64,000 nucleotides of DNA. Origin: Syngnathus acus. Taxonomy: Eukaryota > Chordata > Actinopteri > Syngnathiformes > Syngnathidae. The notes beneath the pieces are model-generated. The model did no database searches and had not been told where the DNA came from. It saw only the letters and a program-made list of their open reading frames with translations. A program made the translations under genes and the position numbers. The DNA is taken from contig NC_051095.1 in NCBI RefSeq assembly GCF_901709675.1, positions 22,602,456 through 22,666,455 on the forward strand, in the 5' to 3' direction. Shown piece by piece: positions 12,150 to 29,084 of the stretch (its first letter is position 1; the number at the start of each line of letters is the position of its first letter).

Positions 12150-14684
12150 ATTGCCCATCGTATGATGAACATGAACTTTGTTGGTGTGGTGTCCTGGGCA
12201 GTGTGTGACCAAGATAAGAATTAGCCCACCTGCTTTAGCACCTTTTAATGATTATTGATGAAGTTGCTCAGTTAAATACAGACCAACAATTAAGAGCCTG
12301 CCAGTAGAGAGTCCACACTACTAATGAGCTGGAGCGTGCCCAGGCTTGCGGACCTTGTGCTGAGGTGTGTCAAACGTAATGGAAGCGCTTGTTTTAATCA
12401 CACCTGAATCTTAAAGGCTTTGCTGTTGCTGTCACTGTCAATGTCGGTACAAGCTTTATCTCATGGGGCTGAAGCTCGACAGATGGGCTTCAGGGTTCAG
12501 GTGGAAAAAACAAATCCTTGACTGGGCCTGGGGTGGTGGCTCGTGCATTCGGCTTTTCACATCTGCTGTTTACACACGGACAACCTGACCTTACCTCGCA
12601 CGGGCCACTGTTGAAGCCAATCAAATCATCCGCCTCTCCACAATATTACTGCCGTTGACGTTTCCAAGCTTGTCTTACGTGCCTCTTTTATCATGCCATC
12701 TGATTTTGTGAGTGTTTCTCATTACCTGCATCTGCCCTCATGCCATTGTCTACTCTTTATTTTTTAATTTTATTTTTGTAAGCCAAGATGATTGAATTAA
12801 CTGCAGTGTTCTAATTTATACCGTAACCACTGACTGGCTGACCTTTTGCACCACAGCAATTGCCTTCTTTTGGAATATCCTCCACGTCCTTTTGCTGTTC
12901 TGTCTTATTTCCAGTCCATCAAATGGAAAACCTGGCATTCACCTCCAAATAACTTTGTCTTAAGAAATATAAGCTCTTTTTTTGTGTACTGCCTGTGTTG
13001 ATATGTGTGTGCCACATTGACAGCACTCGGCCAGACAGCCGTTTTAACAGTGCTTATATGAGAGACACACACACACAACATCAAAATCCTCAGGTGGATT
13101 TGTACGCATCATTTTGTCTTTCTTACTGTCTGCTCATTCCCAATTTTTGACCCCAATCTCATCTAGGAGAGGATTTATGAGGGGGTACACCTCATCCCTC
13201 TAGCACAACACAATCTCAATTGGAGTGAGTACAACCTTGTTCCCAACCAGACATCCATTAGATCGAGGCATTCCTGCAATACAACTATTGCACATCTTTA
13301 TCTCTTTTATTGCTTATCCAGGCTAAATGTCAATGCGAGTGATGGTAGTCACTGGTCAGTATTGTGTTTAAATGTCTAATTTCTTTGACCGTGTAATGTC
13401 ATATTTAAACTTAATCGACATTTCTGGAAAATTAAAATTTTGGTTAAAGCGTCATTATCATGATTAGGTTTTGGACAGTTTTGACACGTTTGGACACCCT
13501 GGGCCCAAAATAGGACAGCCTGCCCTCTCAGAAATCCTGTCCAGTTCACCAGGAGAATATTTGTGAGGAAACTAAGGTGGTACTGTCTGACCTCTTATTG
13601 TTAATTATTTTAAAATGGTGTGTTCAAGACTTTGGTCCATGTAGTGTATCTCCTGTTGGACATGCTATTTAGTTTCCCAGTGTCTATACGTTTCCCTGAA
13701 GACATTTTCATCCAATTACCAGCCTGGCAGCCTTTCCTAACGAGTTGTACTGCAGTAGTTTTCCTCTGTCTGCCTTTTTTCGCTTAATTGTGCTCTGACA
13801 CCTTCATATTGTGTTGGCGCTTACTCTGTCAGCCTGCAGCGGGCTTTATTTCTCCTTTTTTGCATTGTGGTGTTATGTGACTGTGTATCAGCTGTGCGCT
13901 GAGAGGGAGTTTCAGGCTGATTAAAGACATGATTTATCAGGGCAAGATGTTGAAGAAATTCCCTGATCGCTCCTCAAATCGCATCTCTTCAAATGAGCTC
14001 GATCCACTCAACCAACCACAGAAGCTACTCACCCCCAAGACACAGGCATTTACATTCATGCATGTACACATATAAACTTTTTATTTTTGCTCTCACACAT
14101 GAATCATATAGAACATTGTAACTAAAATGTGGTGTGAACAGCAAATTAAAGTCCTTGCGTATCTGACTCACTTAATGAAGTTGTCAAAACCCACAAATCA
14201 GTATAAATGTAGCTTAACTGATAAAAAACACAATTAAACTTATTAAAAGATATTTTTAAATATTGTTTAGTGCCTGTTTAAACCACTCTTGTTGTCAAGA
14301 AACGGGAGCTTACCATATAATTACTAAGCTAACTCTTGCTCCGATATTTCTCTCAATGAGAATCCTGCTTGCTACAAGGTGTTTGTCACTCCTAGTTGAC
14401 GTTTGCTGTAAAATCATTAAAACAAAAGAGTATTTTGCATTGTATTTTTAAACTGTGAAAAATATCATAAAACCATTTGTGAGCTTAACGCTACCATACA
14501 CCATAGATAAGCTAGCAGAAATTAGCAGAGGTGTTACAATAATTATAAACCTTCAAACAACTTTAACTCACATGGAGTAGCAACCTATACAGTGGGTCGA
14601 CAAGGCGCACTGAATAATACTTAAAGATATATATTCAATCTGCCCTGTGCGACTATTACTGGAGCTAAGTTGGGGACATTCTCT
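12150..14684. other. unique sequence, no gene recognised
   Basis: No repeats beyond a short CA run near 13066. Blocks around 12230-12480 and 13820-14020 have few simple repeats and balanced composition. They could be conserved non-coding sequence, but that needs an alignment. Confidence 0.4.
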
Positions 14685-14971
14685 CAGAGGCGTAGCCAAG
14701 CCGGGGCGAGCCGGGGCGGCGCCCCGGTTAGGACTCCCTGAAAAAAAAAAAAAAAAGGAAAATCGAGCTTTTTCGATTCTTCATTTTCATGCCGTTTTTT
14801 TCTTTCGGTCTTGCGCGAATGTGCTTGCGCTATTCTATGTGCGCGATGTTATCCATTCACCGTTTGCCTCCCGGACGTTGTTTTAGCGATCAGCGAACGG
14901 CGTGGGTGATGTTCGATTTTTTTTCCTGTGGGCGTGCGCCCCTACTGGAAAAATTCCTGGCTACGCCTCTG
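14685..14971 (+). mobile_element. non-autonomous hAT MITE, copy 1
   Basis: The element runs from CAGAGGCGTAGCC to GGCTACGCCTCTG and is flanked by a perfect 8-bp target duplication, CATTCTCT (14677-14684 and 14972-14979). An 8-bp duplication and CA...TG ends are hallmarks of the hAT superfamily. It is nearly identical, in inverse orientation, to 46067-46355. It carries a run of about 16 A and lacks a short CCCGGA-type unit found in the other copy. It contains no transposase. The long open frames through it are incidental. Confidence 0.92.
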
Positions 14972-15020
14972 CATTCTCTCCCTTGAATTCATTGCCCTCA
15001 AGTGCAACATGGTACTTGTG

Positions 15021-15210
15021 GTGACCGTGGCTCAGGCAGTAGAGCGGGTCGATTAGTAACCGGAGGATTGGCGGTTCGACCCTAGCTCAGTCACGTGTCG
15101 TTGTGTCCTTGGGCATGACAGTTCACACACCTTGCCTCTGGGTCATCATTGTAACTGAGAAATTTTTCTCAATTGACTTACTTGGTAAAACATTGAATTA
15201 GAAAAAAATA
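15021..15210 (+). mobile_element. tRNA-derived SINE
   Basis: A tRNA-like head contains an A-box-like TGGCTCAGGCAGTAGAG (about 15028-15044) and a B-box GGTTCGACC (about 15073-15081), the two internal RNA polymerase III promoter elements. A tRNA-unrelated body follows (tgtccttgggcatgacagttcacacaccttgcctc). The end, ctcaattgacttacttggtaaaac then an A-rich tail, is typical of LINE-related SINE tails in fish. I did not find a target duplication. It is a retroposed copy, not a tRNA gene, because the head lacks a foldable acceptor stem. Confidence 0.82.
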
Positions 15211-16351
15211 TATAATAATGTATCAATTCTATGTAAGCAACCTTTGCCTGGGGCCACCTTTACTGACTTATAGGCCCCGGAGCTGACCATCAAATGAAGG
15301 CCCCTCTCCCTAACAGAGATGCACAACTCATTTTCGACATTGACAAACAGATAAGCAGACATAATAATGTCTTGTCTGTAATAAATAGAATAGCCAACAA
15401 ATCAAAAAGGTTCACAATCTATACCTTTTATAAACCTAGAGTGCATTTCTCCCATCACTTGAACAACACCCTATAAATAAAAATATATTTTAATGGTATT
15501 GCATTGATATCAACTACACTTAACAAAATTAGAACACATTGTGCACTCTTCCACTGACAATACTTGCTCAGGTCAAGTCAAAATAATATTTGGCATTGGC
15601 ATCATGCATCCTACAATACCCTCTGCCAGATGCAAAATGACGTCAAGACATTTTGATTTTGTTTTTTCTTTCTTTTTTTATACAGTAGAATGTGTTAAAA
15701 AAGTAGTGAAAATCGATAATGGTTGCAAAGAATGGGCTGAAATATTGTGGAGGTTTACTGTACAGTATTTGACTTCCTTGATATTTCCTCTCTAAAGAGA
15801 GTCATGCGTGAGTGAGTAATTTCTTTGAAATATCCACAAATCATACTCTATGCCACATTTAAAATATGCAAGTCCACACCCCTCAGTGGCTTATGAAAAT
15901 ATGATATTCTCAAAGTGATGTCTTCATCAAGAATGCATGGCTCCTAAAAGAACTAGATTAAATGAGAGAGACACTTTTACCAGGCTGTAACTTTCACTTC
16001 CCTATTTCTTTGTGAATAAATGGTGTCTAATTCACCTTTTTGTTTTATCCATTTTCTGTCACCCATCTTTAATCTACTTCTGCTTCAGTTAGTGATTTCC
16101 TATATTTCCCAAGAAGCCTTTCACATGCTCCAGAAAACCTAAAGTCAATTTTATGAGAAGCCAAAGCCAGCTCAACAGTGGATCACAGCTTTCAGTGACC
16201 CAGAACACAATCATTATCTATTGTGCGTAGACAACTTAATATGTACCAGTCCAGTGTGTCCATTTAGGAGAAAGTAACATTTAATGAAAAGCAGTTTAAA
16301 AAGGTATGAGGTGAAAAAAATATCCAGGAAAGGCTCACACAAAAAAACATG
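15211..16351. other. unique sequence, no gene recognised
   Basis: AT-rich. A plus-strand open frame at 15541-15795 has no recognisable domain. Confidence 0.45.
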
Positions 16352-17464
16352 TACCGTATTTTCCGCACTATTAGGCGCACCTAAAAACTTACATTTTACT
16401 AAAAAAAACACAGTGCGCCTTATAATGCAGAGCGCCTTATATATGGATCAATTGATGAATTTGTTGATCCATACTGGTTGTACACAGTGCTCTGCCAAAA
16501 TGTTTCAGTACGTTTTAGTACGACTAGTAAATTACAAGGTCGCATCGCTTCCCAACATTACGGCAACTGTAGTCAGGGGGCGTCACCGAATAGCTGTTGT
16601 ACCCGCGAGGCTATTTCATTTCAAAATAGGCTGCTCCGTTAATGTTTCGAGTAAATTTACGGATTGATATGGAAGGGAAACATAGGTAAGCAGCACCAAT
16701 GTGTTAGATCGAACTTTAGTCAGTTCCGATCATTTTATAGGAGATCGTTTGAGAAACGCGATTGTTTACACTTTACTGAGGCTCATGGGAGATTGCGAGC
16801 TGAGGCTCATGGGACTTTGCGGATGGCTAATGCTATAACGATAGCTGCTATACGTACCAGGCTATTTCATGTCAAAATAGGCTGCTCTGTTAATGTTTCG
16901 AGTAAATCTACGGATCGATATGGAAGGGAAACATAGGTAAGTAGTACCAATGAGTTAGATCGAACTTTAGTCAGTTCCGATCATTTTATAGGAGATCGTT
17001 TGAGAAACGCGATTGTTTACACTTTGCTGAGGCTCATGGGAGATTGCGAGCTGAGGCTCATGGGACTTTGCGGATGGCTAATGCTATAACGATAGCTGCT
17101 ATACGTACCAGGCTATTTCATGTCAAAATAGGCTGCTCTGTTAATGTTTCGAGTAAATCTACGGATCGATATGGAAGGGAAACATAGGTAAGCAGTAACA
17201 ATGCGTTAGATCGAACTTTAGTCAGTTCCGATCATTTTATAGGAGATCGTTTGAGAAACGCGATTGTTTACAGAGGGCTCGTTGGTTATTGGCTAGTGGA
17301 TGCATACCGCAACCCTAGTCAACCTCAGTTTGTTGCAGTATAGCTTCTATTTTATGCGCCTTATAATCCGGTGCGCCTTATATATGGACAAAGTTTTAAA
17401 ATGGGCCGTTCATTGAAGGTGCGCCTTATAATCCGGTGCGCCTAATAGTGCGGAAAATACGGTA
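16352..17464. mobile_element. CCGTA-type MITE, family 1, expanded copy
   Basis: The ends are TA-CCGTATTTTCCGCACTA (16352) and TAGTGCGGAAAATACGG-TA (17464), with subterminal GTGCGCCTTATA units on both sides. The left 250 bp and right 190 bp match the copy at 62073-62873, for example agtgctctgccaaaatg near 16481 and ctagtggatgc near 17293. The middle is filled by a 251-bp tandem repeat that the other copy lacks. Open frames at 16284-16936 cross the left end and the repeat. They are not frame-preserving, because 251 is not a multiple of three. Confidence 0.88.
16609..17272. repeat. 251-bp tandem repeat inside the MITE, about 2.6 copies
   Basis: The phrase GGCTATTTCAT recurs at 16609, 16860 and 17111, exactly 251 bp apart each time. 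The second and third copies are nearly identical across cggatcgatatggaaggg and gttagatcgaactttagtc. The third copy stops at 17272 after gattgttta. Each full unit also contains a short internal duplication around gaggctcatggga and gaggctcatgggac. Confidence 0.93.
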
Positions 17465-19262
17465 GTTTTATAGACATCTAAATCAAGCCATCTTTGCTCC
17501 ACTGTTACACATCGGATTTCGATTTAAGTCAGAATTTATTTGGCTGGTCCTTTCAGAGACCTTGTCAAAGCCAGACATTCATTCAAATCAATGATGTAAT
17601 TATCTGTATAGTGCAGTTATCTATATAGTGCAACAGTGACAATTCCAGAAGAACAGAAATCATGTACCGCTGTAACGTAATTTGGATTAAACAAAAAGGT
17701 AATTGAATACTGCTCCAGCAAAAAAGAAACTACATAAGATTATATGTACCTTTTGAAAAAAATGGTATTGTCAGGATCAATTTTAATGATAAGTGGTGAT
17801 CGATCAACGTGCTTCAAAATAGTTTTGGTCTTATTCGCCTCCTTTCGCCTCCACACACCACTCTATTAGCCCCGAAGCAACTTTCAAGGCAGCTTCCAGC
17901 TGGCCTCGGCTTGGCCGGGGATCAGGCTCTTTAGGCAGGTGGAACAGAGGCAGAATAAGCATGTGCTTCACCAGTCCTCCTGCTCCAACTGCTTAATCCA
18001 CCAGGGCCCTACTTGAGCCACAGCCGACAGTAGGTGGGAAGCCCCCACGCCTCGAAACGCAGCTGTGTGGACCCAAGACTCCCCTCCCTCCAACTGAAGG
18101 AGCAGTAGGGGTTCAATGTCCTACCACAACTACCGACATGGAAATTTATAACATAGCTCATGATGTTACATAGAAAGATACATAGTTGATGAGGTCATGT
18201 GGAAAAACACAAGTTTCTGTTAAAGCCTCTTTTATCTTCCAGTCCTTGACAATAACAAATACTGATCATTTGATCAATTGGTGCCAAACCATACAGAGGG
18301 AATGAATGCAAATGTTTTGTTGCTCATAAGTCTAAAAAATGTTTTATTTTGAAAACCGGGCACAGGTGAGCCTTTGCCTCAGCACACACAGCTCGTCTTG
18401 GTCGTGTGATACGAAAATGCAAAGTCACAAGCAAGCATAAATGACAGGAAAGAAAGCAAAATGATGAAACGGGAGAAGAGCCTACAATGCCACCCCGCCA
18501 AAAAGGTGCATTTATCTGTCAGCAGTCCTACTTAAACCCAGTCTGACTAATCTGTGGCAACAGGCACAAAAAGGCAAATAAACCTTCAAAACTCCCTAAA
18601 ACTGAATAGTAGGCTCAGAATTAGCGGGTGTCCAAATTTGCATTTTGCACCTCACATAGACACAATGAAATCCAAAATTGCGAGCATGTATGTAAGTGGC
18701 ACAACGCGACGTCACATACTATTCACAGGAAATTGGAGGCGGAGTCGAAGCTATTCCGGTGAAGGAAGAAATCGAAGGTTTTGGAGCATTTGAGAAAGAA
18801 ATGCGAGGCGAGCACCGTGGAATATCGTCCAGTGCTATAGCTACATCTGCATAGTCTAACCCAGGACTACTCAAATATAAATATTAAAGGGCCTCAAATA
18901 TCATGGTGTCAATGGGTCATTCATCCACGTAAGATAATACTGGAATCTTCACAACAATTAGAAAAAAAACCCATCTATTTCAAATTAAAGTCCTGACTAA
19001 ATGAACTCAACAGCAATGCCAGATCTAACATTTCCAGTAATGTAACGTCAAAAAAGCAATACAGTACAAGAGGGCAAACAATGAATACATACAAACCAAA
19101 GCTGGCAGAAAATTCACGTCTTGTCATTAAACTCCCTGTCGTCCCACTCAATGTGGCATGACATAGTTCCATTTACCACATATGCTGACCACAAGAATGA
19201 GCTAATGTGTCACATAGTCCAAAGTTCAAAATGATTACTTTCAAGAAAAGCCAATCTGATTG
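17465..19262. other. unique sequence, no gene recognised
   Basis: About 17870-18120 is more GC-rich than its surroundings (for example ggcctcggcttggccgggg) but has no open frame of note. About 18600-18850 carries several CpGs without island density. No element was identified. Confidence 0.4.
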
Positions 19263-19322
19263 CTAATAATAATAATAATAATATTAATAATAATAATAAT
19301 AATATTAATAATAATAATAAAA
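19263..19322. repeat. (AAT)n microsatellite
   Basis: AAT units are broken three-fold by ATATT interruptions, giving a higher-order pattern. Confidence 0.95.
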
Positions 19323-21379
19323 AATTGTATTTGTAATGAGGAATCTCTCTGCTTATAGGCTTTGCACTGCAGCACACACTCATCACTAATCAAGGCCGCC
19401 ACTCTGTCTTTGCCTAAGCAGAGCAGTGAAACAGGCTGCAAAAGGAAAGAGGAAAATTAATAGTCCAATTGATCCAGTTCAATCACAGTTGAACTGAATT
19501 AGCTGAAATTCACACAATCCATCTATGTTCCCATTCAAACAGAAAAATTGCTTGTAATGGTTGTACACTAGTACTGCAAATACAAACAGTACAACTGTGC
19601 CTGTTGGTCACAAAGGAATGCAAAACAGTCCTGTAGTATTCAGAAAAGTCTCTCTACACAATGAATATTGTGAATAATTATTTCAATTAATGATATGGGG
19701 TGATATGGCCCAAAATTCAGCTCACAGTATCAATTGCATCCCTTCACAGTAACAATATAATTATAATAAAAAATTAAGAGTCAACATATTTTTAATTAAT
19801 AGTAATTTAATAAAAAGTTAATTCTGCATGGGTTAATGATCTTTTCCATTAGAGAAGCTAAATTGATACAACAAACAGCGACCAAACAAATGAGCAGTGT
19901 GCATTTACAGTCTAATAATCATTCATTGTGTAAACCTTATGTTTAATTAAAATGTTCCTAGTTAAAAATAGTCCAATGAAAATAATGCTGCTGATATTTA
20001 AAATGAAAATACAACTGTTTTTTAGTCAAATTTTCTATATTTTTTTCAAATGACTGTGCCCATGAATGAACTCACCTTTAGAGATTCTGTTTTCTACTGA
20101 GGATGAAAAAAAAAAAAGCAAGTCCATTCAATTACAGTTACAATTACAGTTTTTGTTGATTTTTTTGACACCGCCATCAACTCAAAATCCACATTTTCAA
20201 AACAGTTAGTGGAGAGAACTAAACACATGCCACAGTGGTAAAAATGAACCGTTTTGCAAAAGGCAATACCAGTGCCAAAACATTTCAAATGTGGAACAAA
20301 AGCAAATTTTGCCTTCAAACACTCAACTTTGACACAATGAGCACCTCCAATCAATCATTACACAACGGGCAATTAAAAATAAGAGTAATATGAGCAAACT
20401 TGTTATTTCAGAAGTGTGTATCAAACTGATAGCCCTAAGCATTAATCAGTACCCAAAGTAGCTTTCAAAAAAGCTGGTGCGCTATATTTCACTTGTTTTG
20501 AATTTCCCTTAACATGCTGGCAAACACACACCCACCCACGCACATATAGACACAGACACACACCCACACAGGTACACACTTAAGCTGCCTTTTAAAAGTA
20601 GCAGAGAAACCAGGCTGAATTTGTCCCGGAACTGTGGAACTGTAGTTGATGTCAGTGAGGCTGGCAGCCATGGATGACTGGGAGCCACTAAGTTTTTAGT
20701 CCACTGACGTTATCCAGCCCCTCAAACGACGCATAACCGTGCAGTCATGTCTAAATGTGTGACTGCATATGCGCCTGATTTTTCTTTCACTTTCTGTCCA
20801 GACAAAGTATTCATTGCTCCAAAAACAGGAAAGGGAAAGGACTAGCGTTGCTGCTCTCTGTGAGAGAATGTGGTAATCTCAGTAGATCTCGCTGATCCTC
20901 TTTGACTCTCAACGTGTAAGAGGTCACACCAAGCTTGAGCTGGAAGCAGAAACCAGAACAGATAAAATATTTGGAAGTGACATTCAACCACAGCAGATTG
21001 GAAAGGATCAACGTTTTACCAATGTAGGGAAATATGGTTTAAAACAAAATCCAATTAGCAATAGGCATATATGCATATGTTGGACTGAAGTGAGAAAATC
21101 ATGCCAGAGGATTACCGGGACACGCACGTATACATAAAGCCTAGAAAAAAAATCTATGAGATGCGTTGGGTCATTGTCTGTTAAGATATTGTGATAGCTG
21201 TAATGCCAAATCTAAAGGCCGAGGAGATGAGCTGCTGGGCTCCAACTATAGCCCAAGGATGAGGCTGAAGCCCAGCAAACAGTCCAGATGGGTCAGCAGC
21301 ACACAAGCCAAATCCATCTTTAACCAGCAGGATCAGGGAGTCCTACATCACAACTAAAATGGCAGAGATCTCTCTCTGT
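19323..21379. other. AT-rich unique sequence
   Basis: No gene recognised. The interval from about 19640 to 20060 is strongly AT-rich. A CA-rich patch lies at about 20524-20578. Confidence 0.45.
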
Positions 21380-25061
<3,682 letters not shown>

Positions 25062-25458
25062 CTGTGATCCCTTGTTTTTCAAGGGCAATGCGTTCCAGAA
25101 CGACCCACGAAAAAAACATTGTACAAGTAGAAGCGATATATGTATTATTTAGAAATTTAAACACCATTGTGTTGAAATTTCGAGCAAGTGGTATTTCTTG
25201 TTGGCCACTAAAGGGAATGGGTGTTTTTTTTTTTTTTTTTTTTCTTGTCAAGCAATGCAGCATGTCCACCTTCAGAATTACCACACAACACTAATCCAGG
25301 TGACATCATGCATAGCAAAACCAAAGTGAGTCACGGTTGCGCATGAATCTCCTGTTGCATTGTGGTCCAGTACAAAATATTAAAGCTTTCTAAATCCTCC
25401 CCAATACTTTTACGGGACATTTGCGAAAGGTGAAGCGCAAAGTGGCGAGGGATCACTG
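25062..25458. mobile_element. pogo/Tigger-like non-autonomous DNA element
   Basis: The left end, CTGTGATCCCTTGTTTTTC, and the right end, AGTGGCGAGGGATCACTG, form an imperfect inverted repeat of the type CAGTGATCCCTCG. TA precedes the left end; the right side reads AA, a decayed TA. The inner phrase gttccagaacgacccacgaa is typical of such elements in fish. A poly-T run of about 20 bp lies inside (25213-25232). There is no coding region. Confidence 0.7.
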
Positions 25459-26187
25459 AATTGGGAAGATGGTTTTAATATTTTCAGAGGCTAATGTGTG
25501 CACAATTATAGATGTCAACATACACTTGATGACAAATGTTTGCAGTATTTGGACATGTTTAGTTTTCATTAGGGCCGGGTAAAAAGTCAACTTCAGAAAA
25601 TGTTGAAGACATTTTGTCCTAAAATGGATTACCTTAACCAGAATGCCACGGAGCATTTCATCAAAATCCTGGTGGCTTAAAGAGACTTTAAATGCTTGTT
25701 GTTGTATTAGCCAATTGTAATAGCCATGGAATCGGCGAATAATATTTGTAAAATTGAGTTAGAATAATGCAATCAAACCCAAGGTTTCAGTATTAATCCA
25801 ATGACTTCTGGCTTGATGATATATCTCCAAAGAGCAAATGAATGACAACTCTTTACTAATTATTTAACTTTGCCAGATCCAATGCACCTCCGCATTTGAC
25901 ATACTCAAGGTTGCATCTATGATTATTCACTGTATATATTGTCTATGGTAATACTTACAAGTAGTTATCACAAAGGACACTATTCAAGACTGGGAGCTGC
26001 AGCGCGGCACGGCTAGAATACAATAGGATCAAATATATGGAGAAAATTAATTACTTTCTGTAAGATATTAAGAATAGCTTAGCCCACCCATGCCACTTAG
26101 GTCTGAGGACGGGTCTGATGAAACCCATTCATTCACCCAAGCATTCATCTTTTACTTGCAACTATTTTGGCATTTACAGCGAAGATG
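25459..26187. other. unique sequence, no gene recognised
   Basis: Nothing recognisable in this AT-rich interval. Confidence 0.45.
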
Positions 26188-26740
26188 TACCGTATTTTCA
26201 CGAACAAAGGGCACACCGTACTAAAAGGCGCAGTCTCAGTTATGTGTATTTAACACACATAGGGCGCGCCGCATCATAGGGTGCATGCATGCCATGATTT
26301 ACGGTAAACAAAAAAAAAACATCACGGGAGCAAGAAAGTGAGTTCGGTTGTACTTTATTCTACTGTACTTTATTCTATTATTTAACCATGTACTCTACTC
26401 ACATTATTGTTGATCGATATTCATACGCTGATTGGTTTACCGCCCCGATCGACGTAAAACGTAATGTCCATCGGGTGCCTGTATATTACGTCTCTGTGTG
26501 GCAAAAGTCACACAAAACAATGGCGGTACGTACTCCTTTACGTGACACGTCTAGTCCTGTGATTGTTTTTTTTGTCCTGATCTACGTCTACGCCTGTATA
26601 TTACAGAAGCCACACAAAACAACTTTACAGATTTTTGAAATTGGTCCACACAAAAGGCGCACCTTCTTAAAAGGCGCACCTTCGTTTTTTGAGAAAATTA
26701 AAGGCGTTTATGTGCGCCCTATGGTTGTGAAATTACGGTA
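26188..26740. mobile_element. CCGTA-type MITE, family 2
   Basis: The ends are TA-CCGTATTTTCACGAACA and TTGTGAAATTACGG-TA. GGCGCA-bearing units recur near both ends (aaaggcgcagtctcag, aaaaggcgcaccttct, aaggcgcaccttcg). The design matches family 1, with a TA target and repeated subterminal units, but the sequence differs. Inside, tactttattctactgtactttattct is a short direct repeat (26350-26375). No coding capacity. Confidence 0.82.
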
Positions 26741-27215
<475 letters not shown>

Positions 27216-29084
27216 CAATCTGTTGCACACATACAACACAGCTGTGGTAAACATATCAAACAAAAGGTTTGCCTGGTTTTCAGATGTGCTTATTAAGACC
27301 TTACAGCTCATCGCACCTAGCTGCACTAATCCTAGAGCCTTATGCTTACTGGTACCAAAGCCAAGTGGCCTTATATAGAGGCTTTCTCCCTCATCCCCTT
27401 GTACTATCAGACCTCTCTATGTGTGAGCATCTGTGACTATGATGAATGGACAAAGCAAAACAGGGGAGGGTGAATGTGAGACATTGCACAAGTGAGGTCA
27501 CTGAGGATAGAAAAAGTGGAGAGCATGAACATGGTAGGCAGGGAGGGAAAACAGTATGAAGAGGAAGGATTGCACAGAAGCACAAATTGCATATAAAAGC
27601 AACTACATGCACTCTGCCCCTGTGTTTATGTCCTTCTTTGGCGCGTGCATGTGTGTGCGTGTGTGAAAGCGTGTGCGTGTGCAAGGCCGAGGTAGGTTAA
27701 ACTTGTACTCCTGAAGTGTTCCCAGAAGAGATTAATCATCCTGTGCTAGAATGCAGCATCTTGGTCATAAATCATCACCTGACCCCTCTCGCTCGATTGC
27801 TGCCACACATCGCCGTTAAGTCGGGGTAAAAGGAGTGTCATTCTATAGCCATGGTAAACAAACAAATTATTTTATTGATATAGTGAGTAAAAGCCAAGCA
27901 ATCTAGATAATTACCACTAACAAATGTATAGTTAGATGTATCCAATAAATCGTTCAAGATCTATGAAAGGGTGAAACAAGCAAATTGTTCAGCTTGTTTC
28001 TCACATTTTTAAAGTGAATACAGGGTGTGATCAGAGCTTTAATTGGTACAGGATACAGTCTTGAGTGCAGAGGGGGGAGGAAGTGCTTTAGTTTTATTTT
28101 ACTATAATTCGATTCATTTATTTATTTATTTATTACAAAAAAATGAAATAAAATAATTGGCCTGACAAAAAACACACATAGCAATGCAAACAAATGTTTG
28201 TCTATAAGGACCTTTGAATGGATCTAGAATTAGATCAATTGTAACTGGAAGACCATATATCTTTTTTTTTTTTTTTTTATTAAGCTCATATTTGCATTGT
28301 AGCCTCAATGAGTTTAAAATACAATTCAAATAACAATTCATGATCAGTAGCACAGGTGAAAATTGTTATCTTCTACAACATTGATTATTTTATTGGCCAC
28401 TACAGTGACAATAATAACAGTAATTGCAGTGGGGAAAAAAAGCATTTGACTGGCAGGCTCTCAGTTAGCGCCAGCACAAAAGACCATTTAAAATTTTAAA
28501 AAACAAGTTAATTTAGCCAAGGTATACTGTAGTATAGCTGGCATTTATTCATACCATTCTTTATTCATACCTATTTTCCCAATTTGCTGAAATCACTGAA
28601 TATTTGAAAATTATAAATAGTGCATTTCATTATTATTGGAACTATCTTCGACCCCAAGTAATTGCTAAGACGGCTGAAGCGGCATGGACCTCTTTTCCAA
28701 ATTATGTCCCAACACTCACACGGAATACGTTGAAGCGTCACTAACGGCGAGTGATATATTTAATTTGTTTCCATGTCGGTTCTTCAAAATTATTCCTTTA
28801 CACGAGCAGTTAAGTGGCACTAGAAAGTTTGGAGGGGCAATGCCTTGAAGTAAAAAACAATCAAACGTACATTGTGCTTATGCTCTGTGGGAATGTCGAT
28901 GCAAAGAAAATATTTTATCAATTTTGTAATTTATTATTTTAAGTATTACTATTAATATGGACAATAGCAATGCCATGATTTTAGTGAAGTTAGTACACAG
29001 TCATAGCCATGAAAAAATACAGTGTAAAGATACTAAATGTGAAATAATAAATAATACAATTCAAAGATTAAATAGAATTTAGAG
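27216..29084. other. unique sequence, no gene recognised
   Basis: A short (ATTT)n run lies at 28113-28133 and a poly-T at 28262-28279. Nothing else was recognised. The block at 27720-27830 has balanced composition and could be conserved non-coding sequence. Confidence 0.4.

Noticed and set aside
15021-15095. Functional tRNA gene
   Set aside because: A- and B-box words are present but the stems do not pair. The attached body and tail identify a SINE.
16284-16936. Two overlapping plus-strand frames of 127 and 90 codons
   Set aside because: They cross the end and the 251-bp repeat of a MITE. They share an FxxKIGCSVNVSSK stretch only because the DNA repeats, and 251 is not a multiple of three.
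16609-17272. CRISPR-like array
   Set aside because: The repeats are directly adjacent 251-bp units with no unique spacers, and the genome is clearly a vertebrate.
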